The notes: generated by a model not told the origin, from the sequence alone. A stretch of 64,000 bases of DNA from Halapricum hydrolyticum (GCA_025517565.1 JAOPKD010000007.1:62001-126000); one strand, 5' to 3'; shown: positions 42,707 to 51,751, counted from the first letter of the stretch. Numbers and translations are program-made.

Positions 42707-44071
42707 ATGAGTAATTCAAGCGCAGGGCGTGAGACGTGGTCGACACGTATCGGATTCATACTCGCGGCGGTCGGCAGTGCCGTAGGACTTGGCAACATCT
42801 GGCGGTTCCCCTTCCAGGTCGGCCAGGAAGGCGGCGCCGCGTTCATCGTGATGTATCTCGCCTTCGTGGTACTGATCGGCTTCCCGGCGATGATGGTCGA
42901 GTTCGTCGTCGGACGACAGACGGGACTGAACGCCGTCGGCGGGATTCGTGAGTTCGCTGGCGGGGCGTGGAAGTACCTTGGCGGACTGTTCGTGTTCATC
43001 GGATTCGTGATCCTCTCGTATTACAGCGTCGTCGGTGGGTGGGTACTTCGATACATCCTCGGCAGCGCAACCGGTGGATACATCGCACAGGGCCCTGGCG
43101 AGTACTTCGTTCAGATCTCGTCGGGCCTCGACGCGTTGGCTGCTCACGCAGTGTTCATGCTCCTCGTCGTCATCATCGTCGCACTCGGAGTCAAGCAAGG
43201 CATCGAACTCGGCGTGAAGATCATGGTCCCGGCGATCATCGCGATCTTTGCGCTCCTCGCTGTCTACGCGTTCACGCTCCCCGGTGCGGGCGAGGCCTAC
43301 AGCTACTATCTCTCACCCGACCTGGATTACCTCCTCGCAAACTGGCAGAGCATCGTTCCGGCCGCGGCCGGCCAGGGCTTTTTCACGCTCTCGCTTGGGA
43401 TGGGTGTGATGATCACCTATGCCTCCTACCTCTCCGAGGACGAGAATCTCGGCATCGACGGCGGGACGATCGTCATCTTCAACACGGGGATTTCCATCCT
43501 GACGGGTCTGATCGTCTTCCCCATCCTCTTCTCGGCCGGCGTCGACCCCGAGACCTCCGGCGCAGGCGCGATCTTCCTGAGTGTCGCTGAAGCACTCGGC
43601 AACCTCCAGTTCGGGCGCATTATCGGCGTCCTCTTCTTCACGACGGTCGCCATCGCCGCCCTCTCTTCGGCGATCAGTCTGATCGAGGTTGTCGTCTCTT
43701 ACGCGATCGACGAGTTCGGGATCGCTCGAGAGCGGGCCACGATCCTCATTGGGTCCGCGATTTTCCTCCTCGGTGCCCCTGTCACGATCGACACGGTCAT
43801 GGTCGATCTGTACGATATCTTCGCGGCTCAAATCCTGCTGGTTCTGGGTGGTATCCTGCTCGTGACCCTGGTCTCCTGGCTCCACCCTGAAGAAGCAATC
43901 GACGAACTCAGCAAGGGAATTAAATCGTTCTCCGGGATCGATCAGGTGTGGCTGTGGACTGTCCGGATCCCCGTCCTCGTCGTCTTGATCGTCTCTCTGT
44001 ACCTGGGTATCGACACCTTCGTCGACTTCCTCACAGGCGACGCGTTCACCGACTTCCTGGCATCGCTGTAG
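42707..44071 (+). CDS. Neurotransmitter:sodium symporter (SNF) family transporter
   Basis: 454 residues from the ATG at 42707. GSAVGLGNIWRFPFQVGQEG is the unwound helix 1 that binds Na+ and substrate, and AAFIVMYLAFVVLIGFPAM follows as helix 2. About 12 membrane helices in LeuT order, including SLGMGVMITYASYLSEDEN (helix 6) and AIAALSSAISLIEVVVSYAI (helix 8). It would import an amino acid or amine with sodium. A TTTAAT promoter-like box about 30 bases upstream. Transcribed alone. Confidence 0.93.
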   Translation: MSNSSAGRETWSTRIGFILAAVGSAVGLGNIWRFPFQVGQEGGAAFIVMYLAFVVLIGFPAMMVEFVVGRQTGLNAVGGIREFAGGAWKYLGGLFVFIGFVILSYYSVVGGWVLRYILGSATGGYIAQGPGEYFVQISSGLDALAAHAVFMLLVVIIVALGVKQGIELGVKIMVPAIIAIFALLAVYAFTLPGAGEAYSYYLSPDLDYLLANWQSIVPAAAGQGFFTLSLGMGVMITYASYLSEDENLGIDGGTIVIFNTGISILTGLIVFPILFSAGVDPETSGAGAIFLSVAEALGNLQFGRIIGVLFFTTVAIAALSSAISLIEVVVSYAIDEFGIARERATILIGSAIFLLGAPVTIDTVMVDLYDIFAAQILLVLGGILLVTLVSWLHPEEAIDELSKGIKSFSGIDQVWLWTVRIPVLVVLIVSLYLGIDTFVDFLTGDAFTDFLASL

Positions 44072-44187
44072 GTTTCTCCCCTCCGGTACGGTGACCGGTT
44101 TCGCTCGATCCGACTCCGACCGTTCTCTTCTCAGATCCAAGTCCCCGCGTGACGTATTCGTCGCTCGCGGAGTTGCTCGGAGCAAAA

Positions 44188-44209
44188 CGGTGGGGCTGGG
44201 ATTTGAACC
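44188..44209 (-). repeat. Partial copy 1 of the tRNA-Ser 3' end
   Basis: CGGTGGGGCTGGGATTTGAA plus CC: a 22-base match to the acceptor/T-arm end of the tRNA-Ser at 44424-44506, in the same orientation. The rest of the tRNA is absent. Confidence 0.8.
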
Positions 44210-44281
44210 GGACCAAGACGTTCCTGCTCGCTCCGCTGCGCGGGCTGCGACTTGCAGGCTTCAAATCCAGCGTATTGTTCG

Positions 44282-44305
44282 GCGCGGCGCGTCAATGCGC
44301 CGCGC
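44282..44305. repeat. Strong GC hairpin between tRNA fragments
   Basis: GCGCGGCGC-GTCAAT-GCGCCGCGC: nine perfect base pairs with a six-base loop. Could be a terminator for the NSS transporter or part of the tRNA-derived repeat region. Confidence 0.6.
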
Positions 44306-44310
44306 ACTCA

Positions 44311-44332
44311 CGGTGGGGCTGGGATTTGAACC
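44311..44332 (-). repeat. Partial copy 2 of the tRNA-Ser 3' end
   Basis: Identical 22-base stretch to copy 1. The next 40 bases of copies 1 and 2 are also related (CGGA..CA.GACGT..CTC.CTCCG.TGCGCG), so they derive from one another and not independently from the tRNA. Confidence 0.8.
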
Positions 44333-44423
44333 GGAGCCAGACGTGCTCACTCCGTTGCGCGCGACTGGCAGGGCTCAAATCGCCAGATGCATCGCTCAAC
44401 GCTCACTGTCGTTCGCGTAGAAG

Positions 44424-44506
44424 CGGTGGGGCTGGGATTTGAACCCAGGAGGCTTAACGCCACCTGCTTTCAAGGCAGGCGCAATGGGCCGCTCTGCCAC
44501 CCCACC
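44424..44506 (-). tRNA. tRNA-Ser, anticodon UGA
   Basis: Reads on the minus strand from 44506. Acceptor GGTGGGG pairs with CCCCACC; discriminator G; D-arm TGGCAGAGCGG; anticodon arm CCTGC-CTTGAAA-GCAGG gives anticodon TGA (codon UCA); a long class II variable arm; T-arm TGGGTTCAAATCCCA. No CCA is encoded. 83 bases, no intron. Confidence 0.95.
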
Positions 44507-44532
44507 GCAGGCGTCTCTTGCGGGCCGGCCAT

Positions 44533-45291
44533 TTAATGGCTGTCGGTTTTCTCGACGCGCAACCCGTCCGCGCCCTCGACTGCATACACCCCGTGCGCTT
44601 CGGCCCACTCGTAGGTCTGTGTCGGATAGATCCGTCCAGCTCGTGCCCTCGCCCGGACGACCGACACGACGGACGCGAGATCCGCTGCCGTCTCGACCGG
44701 CTGGAGCGACGGCACGAAATCCACATCCAGGTCCGCCGCTCGCGCCGCTTCGACCAGCGACGTCACTGCGGGCGGATCGTACGCCCCGTCGAAGTCGATC
44801 GACTCCCCGAACCCCGCGTACCCGACGCGGCCGCCCGGTCCCGGCGAGAGGACGACGGGACTCCGCCGGAGCTTCATCGACGTCGAGTCGATCCCCTGGC
44901 GAGTCACCAGCGGGACTGCCGGCTCGAGGACGTGGACGCTGCCCTCCTCTTCAGTCTCCAGCAAGTGCGTCACGGTATTGCCGACCCGGGCCGCGAAGGA
45001 ACTCCCGACCTGGACCTCGTATCGGACGTCGTCCGGCTTCTCGACGGCCTCGGAGACGACCGTTTCGAGTCGGCCCTTCGGAGACACGTCGGCATCGACG
45101 TCGAGGTGCTCCCGCGGCCGGTAGTTGACGAGCAGCTGTCCGCTGGCGGCCTCGGCTGCCTGGACGATATCCGACAGCATCGCCTCGTACAGCGAGACGA
45201 CCTCCTCCGCGTCGAGCGGCGTGGTTTCGGCGATTCGGCGGCCGACGACGCCCTCGACCGGCGGGTCCGCGAGCACGACGAGTGTGGTCAT
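44533..45291 (-). CDS. DUF2064-like nucleotidyl/glycosyltransferase-fold protein
   Basis: 252 residues from the ATG at 45291 (MTTLVVLADPPVEGVVGRRI). The start LVVLADPPVEGVVGRRIAET, then SLYEAMLSDIVQAAEAAS, mirrors the DUF2064/TIGR04282 family (ARxPxxGxVKTRL ... LYxAxLxDT), a GT-A fold related to CofC and MobA, though the Lys/Arg pattern is altered. The C-terminal part (DVDFVPSLQPVETAADLASV) is family-like. A sugar or cofactor nucleotidyl transfer is possible. Just downstream of the tRNA in transcription order on the opposite reading it is separated by 26 bases. Confidence 0.68.
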   Translation of the reverse strand: MTTLVVLADPPVEGVVGRRIAETTPLDAEEVVSLYEAMLSDIVQAAEAASGQLLVNYRPREHLDVDADVSPKGRLETVVSEAVEKPDDVRYEVQVGSSFAARVGNTVTHLLETEEEGSVHVLEPAVPLVTRQGIDSTSMKLRRSPVVLSPGPGGRVGYAGFGESIDFDGAYDPPAVTSLVEAARAADLDVDFVPSLQPVETAADLASVVSVVRARARAGRIYPTQTYEWAEAHGVYAVEGADGLRVEKTDSH

Positions 45292-45390
45292 ACCCGTTCT
45301 CGGACCGGCCCGGCCTTGAACGTCGCGCTTGCGGCCGTGTCCCCGCTCGCGAGGCCAAAGCATTTGCAACTGTGTCCGGTGTCAACACGT

Positions 45391-46041
45391 ATGGACACGA
45401 CGTGGCCGGGGCCAAGACACACGAATCAGCCGTTGGGAGGGCTCGGGTGCTGGGCCGGCGTAGCTGCCGTCGCCGTCGTGTTCGGCGCGTTCGCGGTCGC
45501 CATCGCGCTCTCGCCGTCGTTCGCGCTCGGGGCGAACGCACTGTCCGCTCTCGGCGACCGAACCCACCCGGCTGGGACGGCGGCGACGGCGGTGGCATTC
45601 AACGGCGGGCTGATCGTCGGCGGGGCACTCGGAGTGGTGTTTGCTATCGGACTTGCGCTTTCAGTCGACGGACTGCTCGCCCGGCTCGGGGCGTTCCTGT
45701 TCGGCGTGACCTCGACGTTTCTCTCCGCGATCGGCGTCTTTCCACAGGGGCACTCGCTACACTTTCCAGTCGCTTCGGGATTCTACATGCTGTTTTCCGC
45801 TTCCGTTCTGGTATTCGGTGCCGGGCAACTGCTCGTCGGCCGCCGTCGATCGGGAGCCGTCTCGATCGGGGCAGGGCTCGGAAACCTCGCCGTCTGGATG
45901 GTGTGGATCGGATCGGGTGGGCTCCGTCGGTCGGGGCTGGCCATCCCGGAACTCGCTGGCGCGATCTTCGTCGGGCTATGGGTACTCGTCCACGCTCGCC
46001 GGATGCCATCTCCCGATAGACAGTCACAGCAACCAGGTTGA
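45391..46041 (+). CDS. DUF998-family membrane protein
   Basis: 216 residues from the ATG at 45391. Six membrane helices (about 20-40, 60-82, 87-108, 112-130, 137-160, 168-190). FALGANALSALGDRTHPAGT after helix 1 and SAIGVFPQGHSLHFPVASGF after helix 4 are the DUF998 signature loops. Function unknown in archaea. It is separated by 56 bases from the K+ channel-like gene. Confidence 0.82.
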   Translation: MDTTWPGPRHTNQPLGGLGCWAGVAAVAVVFGAFAVAIALSPSFALGANALSALGDRTHPAGTAATAVAFNGGLIVGGALGVVFAIGLALSVDGLLARLGAFLFGVTSTFLSAIGVFPQGHSLHFPVASGFYMLFSASVLVFGAGQLLVGRRRSGAVSIGAGLGNLAVWMVWIGSGGLRRSGLAIPELAGAIFVGLWVLVHARRMPSPDRQSQQPG

Positions 46042-46097
46042 TACCTGCAAGTCGACGACGGAACCGTTTACTCCCAGCGGGGCAAACCAGGAAACAG

Positions 46098-46946
46098 ATG
46101 AACAAGTGGTATCGTCGAACGATCTATTCGCTCGCCGTCCTCGTGTCGATTATCGCCTTCTATGCCGTCGTCTATCATTACGGGATGGTCTATCTCGAAG
46201 GAGAGTCCAAGTCGTTCCTGCAGTCACTGGAAGTCGTCGTCCAGACGTTCACGACCACGGGCTTTGGCGAAGACGCGCCCTGGAGTACCGATCTCATGAA
46301 CGCCCTCGTCATCGCAATGGACCTGACCGGCGTCATATTGGTCTTCCTGGCGCTGCCGGTGCTGATCTTTCCGCTGTTTGAGGAGGTGTTCTCGACGACG
46401 GTGCCGACCAGCGTCGAAGACGATCTCGCGGACCACGTGGTCGTCTGCGCGGACACGCCGCGAGCAGAGGTGTTGATCGACGAACTCGACTCCTGGGATG
46501 TCGATCACGTCCTCGTTGAACCCGACCGAGGGACGGCCACCGACCGCTACGAGAGCGGGTACAACACGATCCACGAGGACCCGACGTCCGTCGCGGGGCT
46601 GCAAAGCGCGAACCTCGCAGACGCGCGCGCAATCGTCGCCGACGTCAGCGACGACGTGGATACGAGCATCGTTCTGACTGCTCAGGAGGTCAGCGAAGAC
46701 GTACAGATCGTCAGCGTCGTCGAAGACCCCGACCAGCGACGCTACCACGAGCTCGCCGGGGCCGACGCAGTACTGTCACCGCGACCGATCCTCGGTGAGA
46801 GTCTCGCCTCGAAGGTCACCACGAGCGTCCGGGCGAGCCTGAACGATGCCGTTGCCATCGTGATCTACAGATCGCCGAACTTCCAGTCGGGGCCAAGAGT
46901 CCGCTGGCAGGGACGACGCTCGCCGAGAGCAACATCCGCGAGGTGA
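46098..46946 (+). CDS. K+ channel/TrkA-N protein, 5' half of a frameshifted gene
   Basis: The first 250 residues or so are a two-helix ion channel (helices about 7-30 and 68-92) with pore segment TFTTTGFGEDAPW, equivalent to TVGYGD filters, followed by an RCK/TrkA-N domain (DHVVVCADTPRAEVLIDELD). From about 46860 the frame yields a meaningless tail ending at 46946. The continuing homology is in another frame (next entry), so one base was lost near 46859-46863. Whether this is biological or a sequence error cannot be told here. Confidence 0.8.
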   Translation: MNKWYRRTIYSLAVLVSIIAFYAVVYHYGMVYLEGESKSFLQSLEVVVQTFTTTGFGEDAPWSTDLMNALVIAMDLTGVILVFLALPVLIFPLFEEVFSTTVPTSVEDDLADHVVVCADTPRAEVLIDELDSWDVDHVLVEPDRGTATDRYESGYNTIHEDPTSVAGLQSANLADARAIVADVSDDVDTSIVLTAQEVSEDVQIVSVVEDPDQRRYHELAGADAVLSPRPILGESLASKVTTSVRASLNDAVAIVIYRSPNFQSGPRVRWQGRRSPRATSAR

Positions 46947-47728
46947 CCGGCGTCAACGTCATCGGCGCGTGGTTCTCCGGGGAGTTCGAGAGTCCGCCGT
47001 CCCCAGAGACGACGATCGACCGGGGGACGGTCCTGCTGGTGACGGGTCGCGCGGAACAGCTCACACGGCTTCGAGAGCGAACGCTCACGTCCGTCCGACG
47101 CTTCGACGGTGGGCGCGTCTTGCTCGTCGGGTACGGCCAGGTGGGCCAGCGGGTGGCAGAGTTGCTCGACGGACAGGGGATCCCGTATACGACCGTGGAT
47201 CCGATCGACCGGGAGGGCGTCGACGTGGTCGGCGACGCGACCGATCCCGAGACGCTCGAGGCCGCCCGGATTCACGACGCCAGGACGGTCCTACTGGCGA
47301 TCCCTGACGACACCGCGTCAGAGTTCGTGACGCTCGTCGTCCGCGATCTCAGCCCCGAGGCGGAGATCATCGCTCGCGTCGAACAGGCCGAGAGCATCCA
47401 GAAGATGTACCGCGCCGGGGCCGACTACGTGCTCGCGCTGGAGACCGTCACGGGTCGGATGATCGCCTCGACCATCCTCGAAGACGAAGACGTCATCTCG
47501 TTCGACACCCAGATCGAGGTCGTTCAGACGGCGGCCCCGGCGATGGTCGGAAAAACGCTCCAGGAGGCGGACGTCAGGTCACGAACCGGCTGTACCGTCG
47601 TCGGCGTCGAACGCGACGGGGAGGTCCACACTGATCTCGGGTCGGATTTCCGGATCCAGAGCGGCGACGAGCTGATCGTCGTCGGTACCGACGAGGGGAC
47701 GAACCGGTTCACCGAAGAGTTCCGGTAG
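46943..47728 (+). CDS. TrkA-C/TrkA-N domains, 3' half of the same frameshifted gene
   Basis: 261 residues if read from the GTG at 46943, but real homology in this frame begins earlier, near 46863 (DLQIAELPVGAK, SPLAGTTLAESNIREVTGVN), which is TrkA-C. It then contains a second TrkA-N domain (RVLLVGYGQVGQRVAELLDG, GDATDPETLEAARIHDARTV) and a final TrkA-C (GKTLQEADVRSRTGCTVVGV). With one base restored, the gene 46098-47728 would encode about 543 residues, a channel with tandem RCK domains. Confidence 0.8.
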   Translation: MTGVNVIGAWFSGEFESPPSPETTIDRGTVLLVTGRAEQLTRLRERTLTSVRRFDGGRVLLVGYGQVGQRVAELLDGQGIPYTTVDPIDREGVDVVGDATDPETLEAARIHDARTVLLAIPDDTASEFVTLVVRDLSPEAEIIARVEQAESIQKMYRAGADYVLALETVTGRMIASTILEDEDVISFDTQIEVVQTAAPAMVGKTLQEADVRSRTGCTVVGVERDGEVHTDLGSDFRIQSGDELIVVGTDEGTNRFTEEFR

Positions 47729-47843
47729 GTCCGGAAGCGGCGGACACCCGGCCGGTGGACCGAACGCCTAAGAGCGTCTCACCCGATGGCCAGAGTATAT
47801 CGGTATCGACCAGCAAGGAGTGTGGCGCTTTCGGAGCTGAAGT

Positions 47844-48584
47844 ATGACTGCCATCGACACCACCGACCTCCGGATGGAGTTCGGGGACGTGACGGCGCTG
47901 GAAGACCTGAATCTGACCGTCGACGACGGCGAACTATTCGGGTTGCTGGGCCCGAACGGCTCCGGCAAGACGACGACGATCGAGATCCTGACCGGCCAGC
48001 GGCGACCGACGAGCGGGTCCGCGACTGTGCTGGGCGTCGATCCGGTCGAGCGGCCGCTCGACGTGCGATCGCGGATCGGCATTCTCCCCGAGCGAGAGGA
48101 TCCACCGAGTTTCCTCACGCCGCGAGAGTATCTCGAGTTCGCCGCGGAGATCCGCGGTCTCGAGGACGCCCAGGATCGGATCGGTGAGTGGGCGGCGAAG
48201 CTGTCCTTCGAGGACAAACTCGACACGCTGGCGACCAACCTCTCGGAGGGCGAACGCCAGCGCGTCATGCTCGCGCAGGCGTTTTTCCACGAGCCGTCGC
48301 TGGTCTTCATCGACGAACCGCTGGTCAATCTCGACCCGATCCTGCAGGAGGAAGTCAAAGACCACCTGCAAGCCTACTGTGAGGCGGGCAACACGCTCTT
48401 TCTCTCGACGCACTTCGTCGACGTCGCCGAAGAGCTCTGTACGCAGGTCGGTATCCTCAGGGCGGGGCAGTTACTGGGGACGACCGATCCGCGGACACTC
48501 GAAAGTGAGCAGTCGCTGCTCGAATACTTCCTCTCGACGGTCGAAGGTGACAAACCAGAGGCGGTTCCGACGATCGGGAGGTGA
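47844..48584 (+). CDS. ABC transporter ATP-binding protein
   Basis: 246 residues. Walker A GLLGPNGSGKTTTIEILTG, variant signature NLSEGERQRVMLAQAFFHEP, Walker B LVFIDEPLVNLDP and the H-loop LFLSTHFVDVAEE. The set resembles CcmA/NatA-type ABC-2 exporters. It overlaps the permease gene by four bases. Substrate unknown. Confidence 0.93.
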   Translation: MTAIDTTDLRMEFGDVTALEDLNLTVDDGELFGLLGPNGSGKTTTIEILTGQRRPTSGSATVLGVDPVERPLDVRSRIGILPEREDPPSFLTPREYLEFAAEIRGLEDAQDRIGEWAAKLSFEDKLDTLATNLSEGERQRVMLAQAFFHEPSLVFIDEPLVNLDPILQEEVKDHLQAYCEAGNTLFLSTHFVDVAEELCTQVGILRAGQLLGTTDPRTLESEQSLLEYFLSTVEGDKPEAVPTIGR

Positions 48585-49987
48585 CTGCCGTGGGAATCTT
48601 GCGCGCCATGATCGTCGAAGAGTGGCGGCTGCACGTCGACCTCTTCGGCGGGCGTCGATTCGGAGCGTTCCCGGTGGGTATCGCGGCGATCGCAGCCGGG
48701 GCGTTCTGGCTGCTATCGGCGATCGGAACGGAAACCTCGACGATCGCCGCCGGGTTGCACGTTCTGGTCGGCTTTTTCGGGCTCCAGGTCGGGACGATCG
48801 GGCTCGTCGGTCGGGACGCGATGCGCGACGTGCTCGGTGACGTGACGCTTCTGGTGTTCAGTTCCCGGACGCTCCCGGTGTCGTGGCGACGGTTGCTCGC
48901 GGCTTTCCTGCTGAAGGACGTGCTGTACTACTCGGGACTGTTCCTGGCCCCGATCGCGCTGGCGTACGCACCGCTGGCGCTGACGACGGGGGAGGGAGCT
49001 CTGGCAGTCCTGTCGCTGTGGGTGACCCTGGCAGGAACCTTCGCGCTCGGCGTCGGGTTGAGTCTGACGCTGGTCGGACTCGCGAGCCATCACGGCGCAC
49101 TCGCGCTGGCGGTCGCCGCGCTGGCGAGCGGTACCGTGCTTGTGATCGGCGTCGATCCGGTCGCCCTGACGCCGTACGGGGCTTTCGTCGATCCGACGTT
49201 CGCCACGGCCACGGCCGGGTTCGCGCCGACGCTGGTCGTCTCCGTGCTGGGCGTCGCCCTGTTCGAACCCGTCGAGCGGACCGACGGTCGCCAGCGGATC
49301 GGCCCCCTGTCGAGGTATGCGCAGGCGATCCCGGACGAGACGGGCATCGCCCGCCGAACGGTGCTGTCGGTCGCGCGATCGAGCGGCTCAGTCTGGAAGG
49401 TCGTCTTCTCGATGGGGGTACTGGTCGTCGTCGTGGTCGCGTTGCTCTCGGAGCTGGCTCGCGTGACCGTCCTCGAGCCGCACTTCGGGCTCGCGCTGGG
49501 GACCTTCCTCGGCCTAGGCGGGTTCACGACCTACGCCTGGCTCACGCAGTTCGAGGATCCGCGGGAGACGCTCCGCTATCCGGTGACGACCGGCCAGGTG
49601 TTCGCGAGCAAGCGACGGGCGTACCTGGCGCTGCTCCTTCCGGCTGGCTTGCTGTATATCGTCGTCGCGGCGCTGTGGCTCCCGCTCGCGGAGTTGCTCG
49701 TCGCCGTCGTCGTCTTTCCGGGCGTCGCGGTCTACGTCTTCGGGTTGACCGCGTTCGTCGCCGGACTCTCGCCCACGGAGTTGCTGTTCGACACGCCGCG
49801 GTTTGCAGCGTTCGGCGCGGGACTGGCCGTCGTTGCGGTACCGCTGCTGGTCGCGGCGCTGGCGTCGACGGCAGCACCGACAGTCACTATTGCCGTCGGT
49901 ATCGGACTCGCCACACTCTCGGGACTGGGCGGCATCGTCCTCGCTCGCCGTGCCGGGCCGCGATGGGAAAAACGACTCCGTGCCTAG
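48581..49987 (+). CDS. ABC-2-type transporter permease
   Basis: 468 residues from a GTG start (a second GTG nine bases later is possible). About 12 hydrophobic segments in two groups separated by a cytoplasmic stretch (about 225-265, EPVERTDGRQRIGPLSRYA). The four-base overlap with the ATPase gene shows translational coupling. No extracellular binding protein is nearby, consistent with an exporter. It converges on dnaJ. Confidence 0.87.
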   Translation: MTAVGILRAMIVEEWRLHVDLFGGRRFGAFPVGIAAIAAGAFWLLSAIGTETSTIAAGLHVLVGFFGLQVGTIGLVGRDAMRDVLGDVTLLVFSSRTLPVSWRRLLAAFLLKDVLYYSGLFLAPIALAYAPLALTTGEGALAVLSLWVTLAGTFALGVGLSLTLVGLASHHGALALAVAALASGTVLVIGVDPVALTPYGAFVDPTFATATAGFAPTLVVSVLGVALFEPVERTDGRQRIGPLSRYAQAIPDETGIARRTVLSVARSSGSVWKVVFSMGVLVVVVVALLSELARVTVLEPHFGLALGTFLGLGGFTTYAWLTQFEDPRETLRYPVTTGQVFASKRRAYLALLLPAGLLYIVVAALWLPLAELLVAVVVFPGVAVYVFGLTAFVAGLSPTELLFDTPRFAAFGAGLAVVAVPLLVAALASTAAPTVTIAVGIGLATLSGLGGIVLARRAGPRWEKRLRA

Positions 49988-49992
49988 GCCCG

Positions 49993-51135
49993 TCAGATAG
50001 AGTTCTTCAGTTTCTCGAAGAAGCCCTCGTCGACGCTGATTTCCTCGTCGCTGGCCTCGGCGAACGCCTCCAGGGCTTCGCGCTGTTCGCTGTTCAGTTC
50101 TTCGGGCGTGTACACCTGCACGGTCACGTAGAGATCGCCGTGGCCGCGCCGACGCAGGTGTGGCATCCCCTTGCCTTCGAGCCGGAACGTCTCGCCGCTC
50201 TGGGTACCGGACGGAATCTCGAACTCGATGTCCCCGTCCAGCGTCGGCACTTCGATCGTGTCCCCGAAGACCGCTTGCGGGAACGAGATCGGCTCTCGCC
50301 GGTTGAGGTCGTCGCCGTCGCGTTCGAACTCGGGGTGGTCGCGGATCGACACGTCGATCAGCAGGTCGCCGTTCGGCCCGCCGTTCTCGCCGGGGGCGCC
50401 CTCCCGTTCCATCCGGAGCGTCTGGCCGTCCTGGATGCCGGCGGGGATCTCGACGGTGAGCGTTGCCTCGTTGCGGACGACCCCATCGCCGCCGCAGGTC
50501 GAACAGGTCTCCTCGTAGAGCGTCCCCTCGCCGCCACAGCGCCGACAGGTCGTCGTCTGCTGGACGCGTCCCATCGGCGTCTGCTGGACCTGCGTGACCT
50601 GTCCGCGCCCGTTACATTCGGGGCAGGTCTGGCTGTCTGCGTCCGGTGGGTGGCCGTTGCCGCTGCAGTCCGGACAGGTTTCGGGCCGGCGGATCGTCAC
50701 CTGCTTTTCGGCTCCCTCGTAGGCTTCTTCGAGGTCGATCTCGAGCGTCGTTTTCAGGTCCTGGCCCTGGCGCGGACGGTTGCTGTCGCGACGCCGACGA
50801 CGGCCACCGCCGAAGAACTGGTCGAAGATGTCCTCCATGTTGAACCCGCCGCCGAAGGGATCGCCGCGGCCGCCGCGGCCGCCACCACCGTCGAATCCGC
50901 CCCGCTTTTCGGCCTGCTCGAATCGCTCGTGGCCCATCTGGTCGTAGGCGCGGCGCTTCTCTTCGTCGGTCAGGACCTCTTTGGCCTTCTTGACTTGCTT
51001 GAACTTCTCTTCCGCGTCGGGGTCGTCGCTCACGTCGGGGTGATACTCGCGTGCCTTCTTTCGGTAGGCCTCCTGGATCTCCTCCTCGCTGGCGTCGCGT
51101 GAGACCCCGAGTATGTCGTAGAAATCCTCGCTCAT
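49993..51135 (-). CDS. dnaJ: Chaperone protein DnaJ
   Basis: 380 residues: J domain 1-70 with intact HPD (AREYHPDVSDD), a G/F-rich linker (GGFDGGGGRGGRGDPFGGG), a zinc domain with four CxxCxGxG repeats (CPDCSGNG, CPECNGRG, CRRCGGEG, CSTCGGDG) and the C-terminal substrate-binding domains. Type I Hsp40 that stimulates DnaK. A TATA-like GCTTTTGAAG is about 30 bases upstream. dnaK lies 4.6 kb away on the other strand; grpE is not in the window. Confidence 0.97.
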   Translation of the reverse strand: MSEDFYDILGVSRDASEEEIQEAYRKKAREYHPDVSDDPDAEEKFKQVKKAKEVLTDEEKRRAYDQMGHERFEQAEKRGGFDGGGGRGGRGDPFGGGFNMEDIFDQFFGGGRRRRRDSNRPRQGQDLKTTLEIDLEEAYEGAEKQVTIRRPETCPDCSGNGHPPDADSQTCPECNGRGQVTQVQQTPMGRVQQTTTCRRCGGEGTLYEETCSTCGGDGVVRNEATLTVEIPAGIQDGQTLRMEREGAPGENGGPNGDLLIDVSIRDHPEFERDGDDLNRREPISFPQAVFGDTIEVPTLDGDIEFEIPSGTQSGETFRLEGKGMPHLRRRGHGDLYVTVQVYTPEELNSEQREALEAFAEASDEEISVDEGFFEKLKNSI

Positions 51136-51283
51136 TCGTTATCGCTGGGTAATCGGTTGAGACACTTCAAAAGCCCGGGTCCGGCCGGACCGACGGCATC
51201 TGCTCCGTGGACGGACAGGACTACGCCCGGACGGCAGCCGATGAGTGTGCTTTTACCTCCGGACACCCCACCCACGGGCAAGA

Positions 51284-51616
51284 ATGCCCTTCGTCACGAA
51301 ACTCACCTTCGAGAGCGGGGATCGCCATCTCCTCGAGGAGGTCGTCAGGGAGATCAAGGCCGACGCCGCACGGAAGGGCGTCGAACACAAAGGCCCCCAT
51401 CCGCAGCCGCCCGACGACATTCGCGTCCCGCAGTCGAAGACGCTGCTCGACACCGGCGGCGAGTTCGACGCCTGGAACTACACCGTCTACACCCGAACGA
51501 TCGAGATCGTCGGCCACGACGAGTTCGCCCGGTCGGTCGCCGGCCGCGATCTGCCCGCCGCGATCTCCGTCGAAGTCGAAGTCGAACAGCGGCGGGGCCA
51601 GGGACACGGCGACTGA
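51284..51616 (+). CDS. Ribosomal protein uS10-like protein
   Basis: 110 residues from the ATG at 51284. MPFVTKLTFESGDRHLLEEV, KGPHPQPPDDIRVPQSKTLL and WNYTVYTRTIEIVGHDE match the S10 fold, but the conserved core of the authentic haloarchaeal uS10 is only partly present, so this looks like the extra S10-like paralogue found in haloarchaea. The C-terminal tail is short (EQRRGQGHGD). Role unproven, possibly a ribosome- or RNA-associated factor. Confidence 0.75.
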   Translation: MPFVTKLTFESGDRHLLEEVVREIKADAARKGVEHKGPHPQPPDDIRVPQSKTLLDTGGEFDAWNYTVYTRTIEIVGHDEFARSVAGRDLPAAISVEVEVEQRRGQGHGD

Positions 51617-51751
51617 TTGAGTTCACAAGCATCGATTTTGCAGGTGAGATCCAGGCCGCTATCCTGGATTCCGTCGTGACGTCACAGCCGGCTGTATAAA
51701 GCGAGAGGGCGGCTCCGTCGTGACCCCACCGAAACCTTCGCCTTACAGATC

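Noticed and set aside
44149..44442. 97-residue plus-strand frame over the tRNA fragments
   Set aside because: It translates repeated tRNA 3' ends (RWGWDLNR twice), so it is an artefact of the repeats, not a gene.
48883..51102. 739-residue plus-strand frame over the ABC permease and dnaJ
   Set aside because: It spans two real genes in other frames, including antisense of dnaJ; no domain pattern.
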